A stretch of 64,000 nt of DNA from Euonymus europaeus (Eukaryota > Streptophyta > Magnoliopsida > Celastrales > Celastraceae), in NCBI GenBank assembly GCA_963580455.1, contig OY756961.1, forward strand, positions 13,683,001-13,747,000, read 5' to 3'. Every line of letters starts with the position of its first letter. The first letter of the stretch is position 1. A program made the position numbers and the translations under genes. Shown here piece by piece: positions 12,641-26,077 of the stretch. The notes under the pieces were generated by a model. That model did no database searches. It was not told the origin of the DNA and saw only the letters and a list, made by a program, of their open reading frames with translations.

Positions 12641-15200
12641 ACGAGTATAAGCTTTCTACATTATATTGATGCCAAAACACCAACTTTTTATGACAAATGG
12701 ACAAAACCGATAAGAGCTCCTCCATAGAGAGAGTTGAGCAACTTCGGACCATTAAAATTGCTCTATGTACACTTTTTATTGTTCTACTATGTCAAATTTT
12801 ACGAGTATAAGCTTCCTAGATTATTTCGATACAAAAACACCAACTTTCTATGACAAATGGACAAAATCGTTAAAAGCTCCTCCATAGAGAGTGTTGAGCG
12901 ACTTCGGACCATCATAGTTGCTCGGTGTACAATTTTTATTGTTCTTATATGTCAAATTTTACGAGTATAAGCTTCCTAGATTATTTCGATGCCAAAACAC
13001 CAACTTTCTATGACAAATGGACAAAATCGTTAAAAGCTCACCTATAGAGAGAGTTGAGCAACTTCGGACTATCAAAGTTGCTCGGGATAGACTTTTTATT
13101 GTTCTTCTGTGTGAAATTTTACGAGTATAAGCTTCCTACATTATTCTGATGCCAAAACACCAACTTTCTATGACAAATGGCCAAAACCGTTAAAAGCTCC
13201 TCCATAGAGAGTGTTGAGCGACTTCGGACCATCAAAGTTGCTCGGTGTACAATTTTTATTGTTCTTATATGTCAAATTTTATGAGTATAAGCTTCCTAGA
13301 TTATTTCGATGCCAAAACACCAACTTTCTATGACAAATGGACAAAACCGTTAAGAGCTCCTCCATAGAGAGAGTTGAGCAACTTCGGACCATTAAAATTG
13401 CTCTATGTACACTTTTTATTGTTCTTCTATGTCAAATTTTATGAGTATAAGCTTCCTAGATTATTTCGATGCCAAAACACCAACTTTCTATGACAAATGG
13501 ACAAAAGCGTTAAAAGCTCTTCAATAGAGAGTGTTGAGCGACTTCGGACCATCAAAGTTGCTCGGTGTACAATTTTTATTGTTCTTATATGTCAAATTTT
13601 ATGAGTATAAGCTTCCTAGATTATTTCGATGCCAAAACACCAACTTTCTATGACAAATGGACAAAACCGTTAAAAGCTCTTCAATAGAGAGTGTTGAGCG
13701 ACTTCGGACCATCAAAGTTGCTCGGTGTACAATTTTTATTGTTCTTCTATGTGAAATTTTACGAGTATAAGCTTCCTAGATTATTTCGATGCCAAAACAC
13801 CAACTTTCTATGACATATAGACAAAACCGTTAAAAGCTCCTTCATAGAGAGAGTTGAGCAACTTCGGACTATCAAAGTTGCTCGGGATAGACTTTTTATT
13901 GTTCTTCTGTGTGAAATTTTACGAGTATAAGCTTCCTACATTATTCCGATGCCAAAACACCAACTTTCTATGACAAATGGACAAAACCGTTAAAAGCTCC
14001 TCCATAGAGAGAGTTGAGCAACTTCGGACTATCAAAATTGCTCTATGTACACTTTTTATTGTTCTTCTATGTGAAATTTTACGAGTATAAGCTTCCTAGA
14101 TTACTTCGATGCCAAAACACCAACTTTCTATGACAAATGAAGAAAACCGTTAAAAGCTCCTCCAAAGAGAGTGTTGAGCGACTTCGGACCATCAAAGTTG
14201 TTCGGTGTACAATTTTTATTGTACTTATATGTCAAATTTTATGAGTATAAGCTTCATAGATTATTTCCATGCCAAAACACCAACTTTCTATGACAAATAG
14301 ACAAAACCGTTAAAAGCTCACCTATAGAGAGAGTTGAGCAACTTCGGACCATCAAAGTTGCTCGGTGTACACTTTTTATTGTTCTTAAATGTCAAATTTT
14401 ATGAGAATAAACTTCATAGATTATTTCGATGCCAAAACACCAACTTTCTATGACAAATGGACAAAACCGTTAAAAGCTCCTCGATAGAGAGAGTTGAGCA
14501 ACTCCGAACTATCAAAGTTGTTCGGGATAGACTTTTTACTGTTCTTCTATGTCAAATTTTACGAGTACAAGCTTTCTACGTTATATTGATGCCAAAACAC
14601 CAACTTTCTATGACAAATGGACAAAACCGATAAGAGCTCCTCCATAGAGAGAGTTGAGCAACTTCAGACCATTAAAATTGCTCTATGTACACTTTTTATT
14701 GTTCTTCTATGTCAAATTTTATGAGTATAAGCTTCCTAGATTATTTCGATGCCAAAACACCAACTTTCTATGACAAATGGACAAAACCGTTAAAAGCTCT
14801 TCAATAGAGAGTGTTGAGCGACTTCGGACCATCAAAGTTGCTCGGTGTACAATTTTTATTGTTCTTCTATGTGAAATTTTACGAGTATAAGCTTCGTAGA
14901 TTATTTCGATGCCAAAACACCAACTTTCTATGACAAATAGACAAAACCGTTAAAAGCTCCTTCATAGAGAGAGTTGAGCAACTTCGGACTATCAAAGTTG
15001 CTCGGGATAGACTTTTTATTGTTCTTTTATGCGAAATTTTACGAGTATAAGCTTCCTACATTATTCCGATGCCAAAACACCAACTCTCTATGACAAATGG
15101 ACAAAACCGTTAAAAGCTCCTCGATAGAGAGAGTTGAGCAACTCCGAACTATCAAAGTTGTTCGGGATAGACTTTTTATTGTTCTTCTATGTCAAATTTT
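12641..15200. repeat. 16-monomer HOR unit, 2560 bp
   Basis: Order A B C D E X H' L M N O P Q H' I J. Relative to the 19-mer it lacks F' G A H before I, and it has an extra monomer X at 13441-13600. X has an H'-like left end with a private AAAAGCGTT and a right end in TTCTTATATGTC. The H' monomer at 14721-14880 runs straight into I, so the deletion joint lies in the stretch where H' and H are identical. It carries private variants TTATTCTGAT near 13141 and GAGTACAAG near 14563. Confidence 0.88.
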
Positions 15201-18200
15201 ACGAGTATAAGCTTTCTACATTATATTGATGCCAAAACACCAACTTTTTATGACAAATGGACAAAACCGATAAGAGCTCCTCCATAGAGAGAGTTGAGCA
15301 ACTTCGGACCATTAAAATTGCTCTATGTACACTTTTTATTGTTCTACTATGTCAAATTTTACGAGTATAAGCTTCCTAGATTATTTCGATACAAAAACAC
15401 CAACTTTCTATGACAAATGGACAAAATCGTTAAAAGCTCCTCCATAGAGAGTGTTGAGCGACTTCGGACCATCATAGTTGCTCGGTGTACAATTTTTATT
15501 GTTCTTATATGTCAAATTTTACGAGTATAAGCTTCCTAGATTATTTCGATGCCAAAACACCAACTTTCTATGACAAATGGACAAAATCGTTAAAAGCTCA
15601 CCTATAGAGAGAGTTGAGCAACTTCGGACTATCAAAGTTGCTCGGGATAGACTTTTTATTGTTCTTCTGTGTGAAATTTTACGAGTATAAGCTTCCTACA
15701 TTATTCCGATGCCAAAACACCAACTTTCTATGACAAATGGCCAAAACCGTTAAAAGCTCCTCCATAGAGAGTGTTGAGCGACTTCGGACCATCAAAGTTG
15801 CTCGGTGTACAATTTTTATTGTTCTTATATGTCAAATTTTATGAGTATAAGCTTCCTAGATTATTTCGATGCCAAAACACCAACTTTCTATGACAAATGG
15901 ACAAAACCGTTAAGAGCTCCTCCATAGAGAGAGTTGAGCAACTTCGGACCATTAAAATTGCTCTATGTACACTTTTTATTGTTCTTCTATGTCAAATTTT
16001 ATGAGTATAAGCTTCCTAGATTATTTCGATGCCAAAACACCAACTTTCTATGACAAATGGACAAAACCGTTAAAAGCTCTTCAATAGAGAGTGTTGAGCG
16101 ACTTCGGACCATCAAAGTTGCTCGGTGTACAATTTTTATTGTTCTTCTATGTGAAATTTTACGAGTATAAGCTTCCTGGATTATTTCGATGCCAAAACAC
16201 CAACTTTCTATGACATATAGACAAAACCGTTAAAAGCTCCTTCATAGAGAGAGTTGAGCAACTTCGGACTATCAAAGTTGCTCGGGATAGACTTTTTATT
16301 GTTCTTCTGTGTGAAATTTTACGAGTATAAGCTTCCTACATTATTCCGATGCCAAAACACCAACTTTCTATGACAAATGGACAAAACCGTTAAAAGCTCC
16401 TCCATAGAGAGAGTTGAGCAACTTCGGACTATCAAAATTGCTCTATGTACACTTTTTATTGTTCTTCTATGTGAAATTTTACGAGTATAAGCTTCCTAGA
16501 TTACTTCGATGCCAAAACACCAACTTTCTATGACAAATGAAGAAAACCGTTAAAAGCTCCTCCAAAGAGAGTGTTGAGCGACTTCGGACCATCAAAGTTG
16601 TTCGGTGTACAATTTTTATTGTACTTATATGTCAAATTTTATGAGTATAAGCTTCATAGATTATTTCCATGCCAAAACACCAACTTTCTATGACAAATAG
16701 ACAAAACCGTTAAAAGCTCACCTATAGAGAGAGTTGAGCAACTTCGGACCATCAAAGTTGCTCGGTGTACACTTTTTATTGTTCTTAAATGTCAAATTTT
16801 ATGAGAATAAACTTCATAGATTATTTCGATGCCAAAACACCAACTTTCTATGACAAATGGACAAAACCGTTAAAAGCTCCTCGATAGAGAGAGTTGAGCA
16901 ACTCCGAACTATCAAAGTTGTTCGGGATAGACTTTTTACTGTTCTTCTATGTCAAATTTTACGAGTATAAGCTTTCTACGTTATATTGATGCCAAAACAC
17001 CAACTTTCTATGACAAATGGACAAAACCGATAAGAGCTCCTCCATAGAGAGAGTTGAGCAACTTCAGACCATTAAAATTGCTCTATGTACACTTTTTATT
17101 GTTCTTCTATGTCAAATTTTATGAGTATAAGCTTCCTAGATTATTTCGATGCCAAAACACCAACTTTCTATGACAAATGGACAAAACCGTTAAAAGCTCT
17201 TCAATAGAGAGTGTTGAGCGACTTCGGACCATCAAAGTTGCTCGGTGTACAATTTTTATTGTTCTTCTATGTGAAATTTTACGAGTATAAGCTTCCTAGA
17301 TTACTTCGATGCCAAAACACCAACTTTCTATGACAAATGGACAAAACCGTTAAAAGCTCCTCCATAGAGAGTGTTGGGCGACTTCGGACCATCAAAGTTG
17401 CTCGGTGTACAATTTTTATTGTTCTTATATGTCAAATTTTACGAGTATAAGCTTCATAGATTATTTTGATGCCAAAACACCAACTTTCTATGACAAATGG
17501 ACAAAACCGTTAAAAGCTCCTCGATAGAGAGAGTTGAGCAACTCCGAACTATCAAAGTTGTTCGGGATAGACTTTTTATTGTTCTTCTATGTCAAATTTT
17601 ACGAGTATAAGCTTTCTACATTATATTGATGCCAAAACACCAACTTTTTATGACAAATGAACAAAACCGATAAGAGCTCCTCCATAGAGAGAGTTGAGCA
17701 ACTTCGGACCATTAAAATTGCTCTATGTACACTTTTTATTGTTCTACTATGTCAAATTTTATGAGTATAAGCTTCCTAGACTATTTCGATGCCAAAACAC
17801 CAAATTTCTATGACAAATGGACAAAACCGTTAAAAGCTCTTCAATAGAGAGTGTTGAGCGACTTCGGACCATCAAAGTTGCTCGGTGTACAATTTTTATT
17901 GTTCTTCTATGTGAAATTTTACGAGTATAAGCTTCGTAGATTATTTCGAAGCAAAACACCAACTTTCTATGACAAATAGACAAAACCGTTAAAAGCTCCT
18001 TCATAGAGAGAGTTGAGCAACTTCGGACTATCAAAGTTGCTCGGGATAGACTTTTTATTGTTCTTTTATGCGAAATTTTACGAGTATAAGCTTCCTACAT
18101 TATTCCGATGCCAAAACACCAACTTTCTATGACAAATGGACAAAACCGTTAAAAGCTCCTCGATAGAGAGAGTTGAGCAACTCCGAACTATCAAAGTTGT

Positions 18201-18239
18201 TCGGGATAGACTTTTTATTGTTCTTCTATGTCAAATTTT
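15201..18239. repeat. 19-monomer HOR unit with a 1-bp deletion
   Basis: Full 19-mer order, 3039 bp. The missing base is in monomer I near 17951, where CGAAGCCAAAAC has become CGAAGCAAAAC; from there the 160-base phase moves by one. The A monomer at 17601 shares AATGAACAAAACC with 12001, so the two units exchanged or inherited that variant. Confidence 0.88.
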
Positions 18240-20799
18240 ACGAGTATAAGCTTTCTACATTATATTGATGCCAAAACACCAACTTTTTATGACAAATGGA
18301 CAAAACCGATAAGAGCTCCTCCATAGAGAGAGTTGAGCAACTTCGGACCATTAAAATTGCTCTATGTACACTTTTTATTGTTCTACTATGTCAAATTTTA
18401 CGAGTATAAGCTTCCTAGATTATTTCGATACAAAAACACCAACTTTCTATGACAAATGGACAAAATCGTTAAAAGCTCCTCCATAGAGAGTGTTGAGCGA
18501 CTTCGGACCATCATAGTTGCTCGGTGTACAATTTTTATTGTTCTTATATGTCAAATTTTACGAGTATAAGCTTCCTAGATTATTTCGATGCCAAAACACC
18601 AACTTTCTATGACAAATGGACAAAATCGTTAAAAGCTCACCTATAGAGAGAGTTGAGCAACTTCGGACTATCAAAGTTGCTCGGGATAGACTTTTTATTG
18701 TTCTTCTGTGTGAAATTTTACGAGTATAAGCTTCCTACATTATTCTGATGCCAAAACACCAACTTTCTATGACAAATGGCCAAAACCGTTAAAAGCTCCT
18801 CCATAGAGAGTGTTGAGCGACTTCGGACCATCAAAGTTGCTCGGTGTACAATTTTTATTGTTCTTATATGTCAAATTTTATGAGTATAAGCTTCCTAGAT
18901 TATTTCGATGCCAAAACACCAACTTTCTATGACAAATGGACAAAACCGTTAAGAGCTCCTCCATAGAGAGAGTTGAGCAACTTCGGACCATTAAAATTGC
19001 TCTATGTACACTTTTTATTGTTCTTCTATGTCAAATTTTATGAGTATAAGCTTCCTAGATTATTTCGATGCCAAAACACCAACTTTCTATGACAAATGGA
19101 CAAAAGCGTTAAAAGCTCTTCAATAGAGAGTGTTGAGCGACTTCGGACCATCAAAGTTGCTCGGTGTACAATTTTTATTGTTCTTATATGTCAAATTTTA
19201 TGAGTATAAGCTTCCTAGATTATTTCGATGCCAAAACACCAACTTTCTATGACAAATGGACAAAACCGTTAAAAGCTCTTCAATAGAGAGTGTTGAGCGA
19301 CTTCGGACCATCAAAGTTGCTCGGTGTACAATTTTTATTGTTCTTCTATGTGAAATTTTACGAGTATAAGCTTCCTAGATTATTTCGATGCCAAAACACC
19401 AACTTTCTATGACATATAGACAAAACCGTTAAAAGCTCCTTCATAGAGAGAGTTGAGCAACTTCGGACTATCAAAGTTGCTCGGGATAGACTTTTTATTG
19501 TTCTTCTGTGTGAAATTTTACGAGTATAAGCTTCCTACATTATTCCGATGCCAAAACACCAACTTTCTATGACAAATGGACAAAACCGTTAAAAGCTCCT
19601 CCATAGAGAGAGTTGAGCAACTTCGGACTATCAAAATTGCTCTATGTACACTTTTTATTGTTCTTCTATGTGAAATTTTACGAGTATAAGCTTCCTAGAT
19701 TACTTCGATGCTAAAACACCAACTTTCTATGACAAATGAAGAAAACCGTTAAAAGCTCCTCCAAAGAGAGTGTTGAGCGACTTCGGACCATCAAAGTTGT
19801 TCGGTGTACAATTTTTATTGTACTTATATGTCAAATTTTATGAGTATAAGCTTCATAGATTATTTCCATGCCAAAACACCAACTTTCTATGACAAATAGA
19901 CAAAACCGTTAAAAGCTCACCTATAGAGAGAGTTGAGCAACTTCGGACCATCAAAGTTGCTCGGTGTACACTTTTTATTGTTCTTAAATGTCAAATTTTA
20001 TGAGAATAAACTTCATAGATTATTTCGATGCCAAAACACCAACTTTCTATGACAAATGGACAAAACCGTTAAAAGCTCCTCGATAGAGAGAGTTGAGCAA
20101 CTCCGAACTATCAAAGTTGTTCGGGATAGACTTTTTACTGTTCTTCTATGTCAAATTTTACGAGTACAAGCTTTCTACGTTATATTGATGCCAAAACACC
20201 AACTTTCTATGACAAATGGACAAAACCGATAAGAGCTCCTCCATAGAGAGAGTTGAGCAACTTCAGACCATTAAAATTGCTCTATGTACACTTTTTATTG
20301 TTCTTCTATGTCAAATTTTATGAGTATAAGCTTCCTAGATTATTTCGATGCCAAAACACCAACTTTCTATGACAAATGGACAAAACCGTTAAAAGCTCTT
20401 CAATAGAGAGTGTTGAGCGACTTCGGACCATCAAAGTTGCTCGGTGTACAATTTTTATTGTTCTTCTATGTGAAATTTTACGAGTATAAGCTTCGTAGAT
20501 TATTTCGATGCCAAAACACCAACTTTCTATGACAAATAGACAAAACCGTTAAAAGCTCCTTCATAGAGAGAGTTGAGCAACTTCGGACTATCAAAGTTGC
20601 TCGGGATAGACTTTTTATTGTTCTTTTATGCGAAATTTTACGAGTATAAGCTTCCTACATTATTCCGATGCCAAAACACCAACTTTCTATGACAAATGGA
20701 CAAAACCGTTAAAAGCTCCTCGATAGAGAGAGTTGAGCAACTCCGAACTATCAAAGTTGTTCGGGATAGACTTTTTATTGTTCTTCTATGTCAAATTTT
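18240..20799. repeat. 16-monomer HOR unit, second copy
   Basis: Same order as 12641-15200, with the extra X monomer (AAAAGCGTT, near 19100), TTCTGATG near 18742 and GAGTACAAG near 20161. It is the first part of the second copy of the 5600-bp duplication. The N monomer has GATGCTAAAACACC near 19709, absent from the first copy but present in the next unit. Confidence 0.88.
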
Positions 20800-23700
20800 A
20801 CGAGTATAAGCTTTCTACATTATATTGATGCCAAAACACCAACTTTTTATGACAAATGGACAAAACCGATAAGAGCTCCTCCATAGAGAGAGTTGAGCAA
20901 CTTCGGACCATTAAAATTGCTCTATGTACACTTTTTATTGTTCTACTATGTCAAATTTTACGAGTATAAGCTTCCTAGATTATTTCGATACAAAAACACC
21001 AACTTTCTATGACAAATGGACAAAATCGTTAAAAGCTCCTCCATAGAGAGTGTTGAGCGACTTCGGACCATCATAGTTGCTCGGTGTACAATTTTTATTG
21101 TTCTTATATGTCAAATTTTACGAGTATAAGCTTCCTAGATTATTTCGATGCCAAAACACCAACTTTCTATGACAAATGGACAAAATCGTTAAAAGCTCAC
21201 CTATAGAGAGAGTTGAGCAACTTCGGACTATCAAAGTTGCTCGGGATAGACTTTTTATTGTTCTTCTGTGTGAAATTTTACGAGTATAAGCTTCCTACAT
21301 TATTCCGATGCCAAAACACCAACTTTCTATGACAAATGGCCAAAACCGTTAAAAGCTCCTCCATAGAGAGTGTTGAGCGACTTCGGACCATCAAAGTTGC
21401 TCGGTGTACAATTTTTATTGTTCTTATATGTCAAATTTTATGAGTATAAGCTTCCTAGATTATTTCGATGCCAAAACACCAACTTTCTATGACAAATGGA
21501 CAAAACCGTTAAGAGCTCCTCCATAGAGAGAGTTGAGCAACTTCGGACCATTAAAATTGCTCTATGTACACTTTTTATTGTTCTTCTATGTCAAATTTTA
21601 TGAGTATAAGCTTCCTAGATTATTTCGATGCCAAAACACCAACTTTCTATGACAAATGGACAAAACCGTTAAAAGCTCTTCAATAGAGAGTGTTGAGCGA
21701 CTTCGGACCATCAAAGTTGCTCGGTGTACAATTTTTATTGTTCTTCTATGTGAAATTTTACGAGTATAAGCTTCCTAGATTATTTCGATGCCAAAACACC
21801 AACTTTCTATGACATATAGACAAAACCGTTAAAAGCTCCTTCATAGAGAGAGTTGAGCAACTTCGGACTATCAAAGTTGCTCGGGATAGACTTTTTATTG
21901 TTCTTCTGTGTGAAATTTTACGAGTATAAGCTTCCTACATTATTCCGATGCCAAAACACCAACTTTCTATGACAAATGGACAAAACCGTTAAAAGCTCCT
22001 CCATAGAGAGAGTTGAGCAACTTCGGACTATCAAAATTGCTCTATGTACACTTTTTATTGTTCTTCTATGTGAAATTTTACGAGTATAAGCTTCCTAGAT
22101 TACTTCGATGCTAAAACACCAACTTTCTATGACAAATGAAGAAAACCGTTAAAAGCTCCTCCAAAGAGAGTGTTGAGCGACTTCGGACCATCAAAGTTGT
22201 TCGGTGTACAATTTTTATTGTACTTATATGTCAAATTTTGTGAGTATAGGCTTCATAGATTATTTCCATGCCAAAACACCAACTTTCTATGACAAATAGA
22301 CAAAACCGTTAAAAGCTCACCTATAGAGAGAGTTGAGCAACTTCGGACCATCAAAGTTGCTCGGTGTACACTTTTTATTGTTCTTAAATGTCAAATTTTA
22401 TGAGAATAAACTTCATAGATTATTTCGATGCCAAAACACCAACTTTCTATGACAAATGGACAAAACCGTTAAAAGCTCCTCGATAGAGAGAGTTGAGCAA
22501 CTCCGAACTATCAAAGTTGTTCGGGATAGACTTTTTACTGTTCTTCTATGTCAAATTTTACGAGTATAAGCTTTCTACGTTATATTGATGCCAAAACACC
22601 AACTTTCTATGACAAATGGACAAAACCGATAAGAGCTCCTCCATAGAGAGAGTTGAGCAACTTCAGACCATTAAAATTGCTCTATGTACACTTTTTATTG
22701 TTCTTCTATGTCAAATTTTATGAGTATAAGCTTCCTAGATTATTTCGATGCCAAAACACCAACTTTCTATGACAAATGGACAAAACCGTTAAAAGCCCTT
22801 CAATAGAGAGTGTTGAGCGACTTCGGACCATCAAAGTTGCTCGGTGTACAATTTTTATTGTTCTTCTATGTGAAATTTTACGAGTATAAGCTTCCAAGAT
22901 TACTTCGATGCCAAAACACCAACTTTCTATGACAAATGGACAAAACCGTTAAAAGCTCCTCCATAGAGAGTGTTGGGCGACTTCGGACCATCAAAGTTGC
23001 TCGGTGTACAATTTTTATTGTTCTTATATGTCAAATTTTACGAGTATAAGCTTCATAGATTATTTTGATGCCAAAACACCAACTTTCTATGACAAATGGA
23101 CAAAACCGTTAAAAGCTCCTCGATAGAGAGAGTTGAGCAACTCCGAACTATCAAAGTTGTTCGGGATAGACTTTTTATTGTTCTTCTATGTCAAATTTTA
23201 CGAGTATAAGCTTTCTACATTATATTGATGCCAAAACACCAACTTTTTATGACAAATGGACAAAACCGATAAGAGCTCCTCCATAGAGAGAGTTGAGCAA
23301 CTTCGGACCATTAAAATTGCTCTATGTACACTTTTTATTGTTCTACTATGTCAAATTTTATGAGTATAAGCTTCCTAGACTATTTCGATGCCAAAACACC
23401 AAATTTCTATGACAAATGGACAAAACCGTTAAAAGCTCTTCAATAGAGAGTGTTGAGCGACTTCGGACCATCAAAGTTGCTCGGTGTACAATTTTTATTG
23501 TTCTTCTATGTGAAATTTTACGAGTATAAGCTTCGTAGATTATTTCGATGCCAAAACACCAACTTTCTATGACAAATAGACAAAACCGTTAAAAGCTCCT
23601 TCATAGAGAGAGTTGAGCAACTTCGGACTATCAAAGTTGCTCGGGATAGACTTTTTATTGTTCTTTTATGCGAAATTTTACGAGTATAAGCTTCCTACAT

Positions 23701-23839
23701 TATTCCGATGCCAAAACACCAACTTTCTATGACAAATGGACAAAACCGTTAAAAGCTCCTCGATAGAGAGAGTTGAGCAACTCCGAACTATCAAAGTTGT
23801 TCGGGATAGACTTTTTATTGTTCTTCTATGTCAAATTTT
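20800..23839. repeat. 19-monomer HOR unit
   Basis: Full 19-mer order, 3040 bp. Private changes include TTTTGTGAGTATAGGCTTC near 22237 (destroys a HindIII site), GCCCTTCAATAG near 22795 and CTTCCAAGATT near 22890. It shares GATGCTAAAACACC (near 22109) with the preceding 16-mer. Confidence 0.88.
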
Positions 23840-24799
23840 ACGAGTATAAGCTTTCTACATTATATTGATGCCAAAACACCAACTTTTTATGACAAATGGA
23901 CAAAACCGATAAGAGCTCCTCCATAGAGAGAGTTGAGCAACTTCGGACCATTAAAATTGCTCTATGTACACTTTTTATTGTTCTACTATGTCAAATTTTA
24001 CGAGTATAAGCTTCCTAGATTATTTCGATACAAAAACACCAACTTTCTATGACAAATGGACAAAATCGTTAAAAGCTCCTCCATAGAGAGTGTTGAGCGA
24101 CTTCGGACCATCATAGTTGCTCGGTGTACAATTTTTATTGTTCTTATATGTCAAATTTTACGAGTATAAGCTTCCTAGATTATTTCGATGCCAAAACACC
24201 AACTTTCTATGACAAATGGACAAAATCGTTAAAAGCTCACCTATAGAGAGAGTTGAGCAACTTCGGACTATCAAAGTTGCTCGGGATAGACTTTTTATTG
24301 TTCTTCTGTGTGAAATTTTACGAGTATAAGCTTCCTACATTATTCCGATGCCAAAACACCAACTTTCTATGACAAATGGCCAAAACCGTTAAAAGCTCCT
24401 CCATAGAGAGTGTTGAGCGACTTCGGACCATCAAAGTTGCTCGGTGTACAATTTTTATTGTTCTTATATGTCAAATTTTATGAGTATAAGCTTCCTAGAT
24501 TATTTCGATGCCAAAACACCAACTTTCTATGACAAATGGACAAAACCGTTAAGAGCTCCTCCATAGAGAGAGTTGAGCAACTTCGGACCATTAAAATTGT
24601 TCTATGTACACTTTTTATTGTTCTTCTATGTCAAATTTTATGAGTATAAGCTTCCTAGATTATTTCGATGCCAAAACACCAACTTTCTATGACAAATGGA
24701 CAAAACCCTTAAAAGCTCTTCAATAGAGAGTGTTGAGCGACTTCGGACCATCATAGTTGCTCGGTGTACAATTTTTATTGTTCTTCTATGTGAAATTTT
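23840..24799. repeat. Last A-B-C-D-E block of the 19-mer region
   Basis: Six monomers: A B C D E, then an H'-like monomer with AACCCTTAAAAGC and an ATCATAGTTG right half. The same six-monomer block, including the rare CCCTTAAAAGC, recurs at 28478-29437. The regular 19-mer order stops here. Confidence 0.85.
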
Positions 24800-26077
24800 A
24801 CGAGTATAAGCTTCCTAGATTATTTCGATGCAAAACACCAACTTTCTATGACAAATAGACAAAACCGTTAAAAGCTCCTCCATAGAGAGAGTTGAGCAAC
24901 TTCGGACTATCAAAGTTGCTCGGGATACACTTTTTATTGTTCTTCTATGTGAAATTTTACGAGTATAAGCTTCCTAGATTACTTCGATGCCAAAACACCA
25001 ACTTTGTATGACAAATCGACAAAACCGTTAAAAGCTCCTCCATAGAGAGTGTCGAGCGACTTCGGACCATCAAAGTTGCTCGGTGTACAATTTTTATTGT
25101 TCTTATATGTCAAATTTTACTAGTATAAGCTTCATAGATTATTTCGATGCCAAAACACCAACTTTCTATGACAAATAGACAAAACCGTTAAAAGCTCTGC
25201 CATAAAGAGAGTTGAGCGACTTCGGACTATCAAAGTTGTTCGGGATAGACTTTTTATTGTTCTTCTATGTCAAATTTTACGAGTATAAGCTTTCTACATT
25301 ATATTGATGCCAAAACACCAACTTTTTATGACAAATGGACAAAACCGATAAGAGCTCCTCCATAGAGAGAGTTGAGCAACTTCGGACCATTAAAATTGCT
25401 CTATGTACACTTTTTATTGTTCTTCTATGTCAAATTTTACGAGTATAAGCTTCCTACATTATTTCTATGCCAAAACACCAACTTTCTATGACAAATGGAC
25501 AAAACCGTTAAAAGCTCCTCGATAGAGAGAGTTGAGCAACTTCGGACTATGAAAGTTGCTCGGGATAGACTTTTTATTGTTCTTCTATGTCAACTTTTTC
25601 GAGTATAAGCTTCCTACATTATTTCGATGCTAAAACACCAACTTTCTATGACAAATGGACAAAACCGTTAAAAGCTCCTCCATAGAGAGTGTCGAGCGAC
25701 TTCGGACCATCAAAGTTGCTCGGTGTACAATTTTTATTGTTCTTATATGTCAAATTTTACGAGTATAAGCTTCATAGATTATTTCGATGCCAAAACAACA
25801 ACTTTCTATGACAAATGGACAAAACCGTTAAAAGCTCCTCGATAGAGAGAGTTGAGCAACTCCGAACTATCAAGTTGTTCGGGATAGACTTTTTATTGTT
25901 CTTCTATGTCAAATTTTACGAGTATAAGCTTTCTACATTATATTGATGCCAAAACACCAACTTTTTATGACAAATCGTCAAAACCGATAAGAGCTCCTCC
26001 ATAGAGAGAGTTGAGCAACTTCGGACCATTAAAATTGCTCTATGTACACTTTTTATTGTTCTACTATGTCAAATTTT
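24800..26077. repeat. Mosaic block at the border of the 19-mer region
   Basis: Eight monomers in an order seen nowhere in the first 24 kb. Starts are 24800, 24959, 25119, 25279, 25439, 25599, 25759 and 25918. Two have 1-bp deletions (GATGCAAAACACC near 24827, ATCAAGTTG near 25870). New variants that become common later first appear here: CTAGTATAAG (near 25120), CTCTGCCATAAAGAG (near 25195), GTGTCGAGCGAC, and CTATGAAAGTTG (near 25548). Confidence 0.8.

Noticed and set aside
17759..18034. 91-codon open frame on the - strand (and others at 9919-10131 and 53410-53592)
   Set aside because: Same explanation. The 17759-18034 frame is lengthened by the 1-bp deletion near 17951, and the one at 53410-53592 relies on private substitutions near 53583. 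They are chance extensions within satellite monomers.
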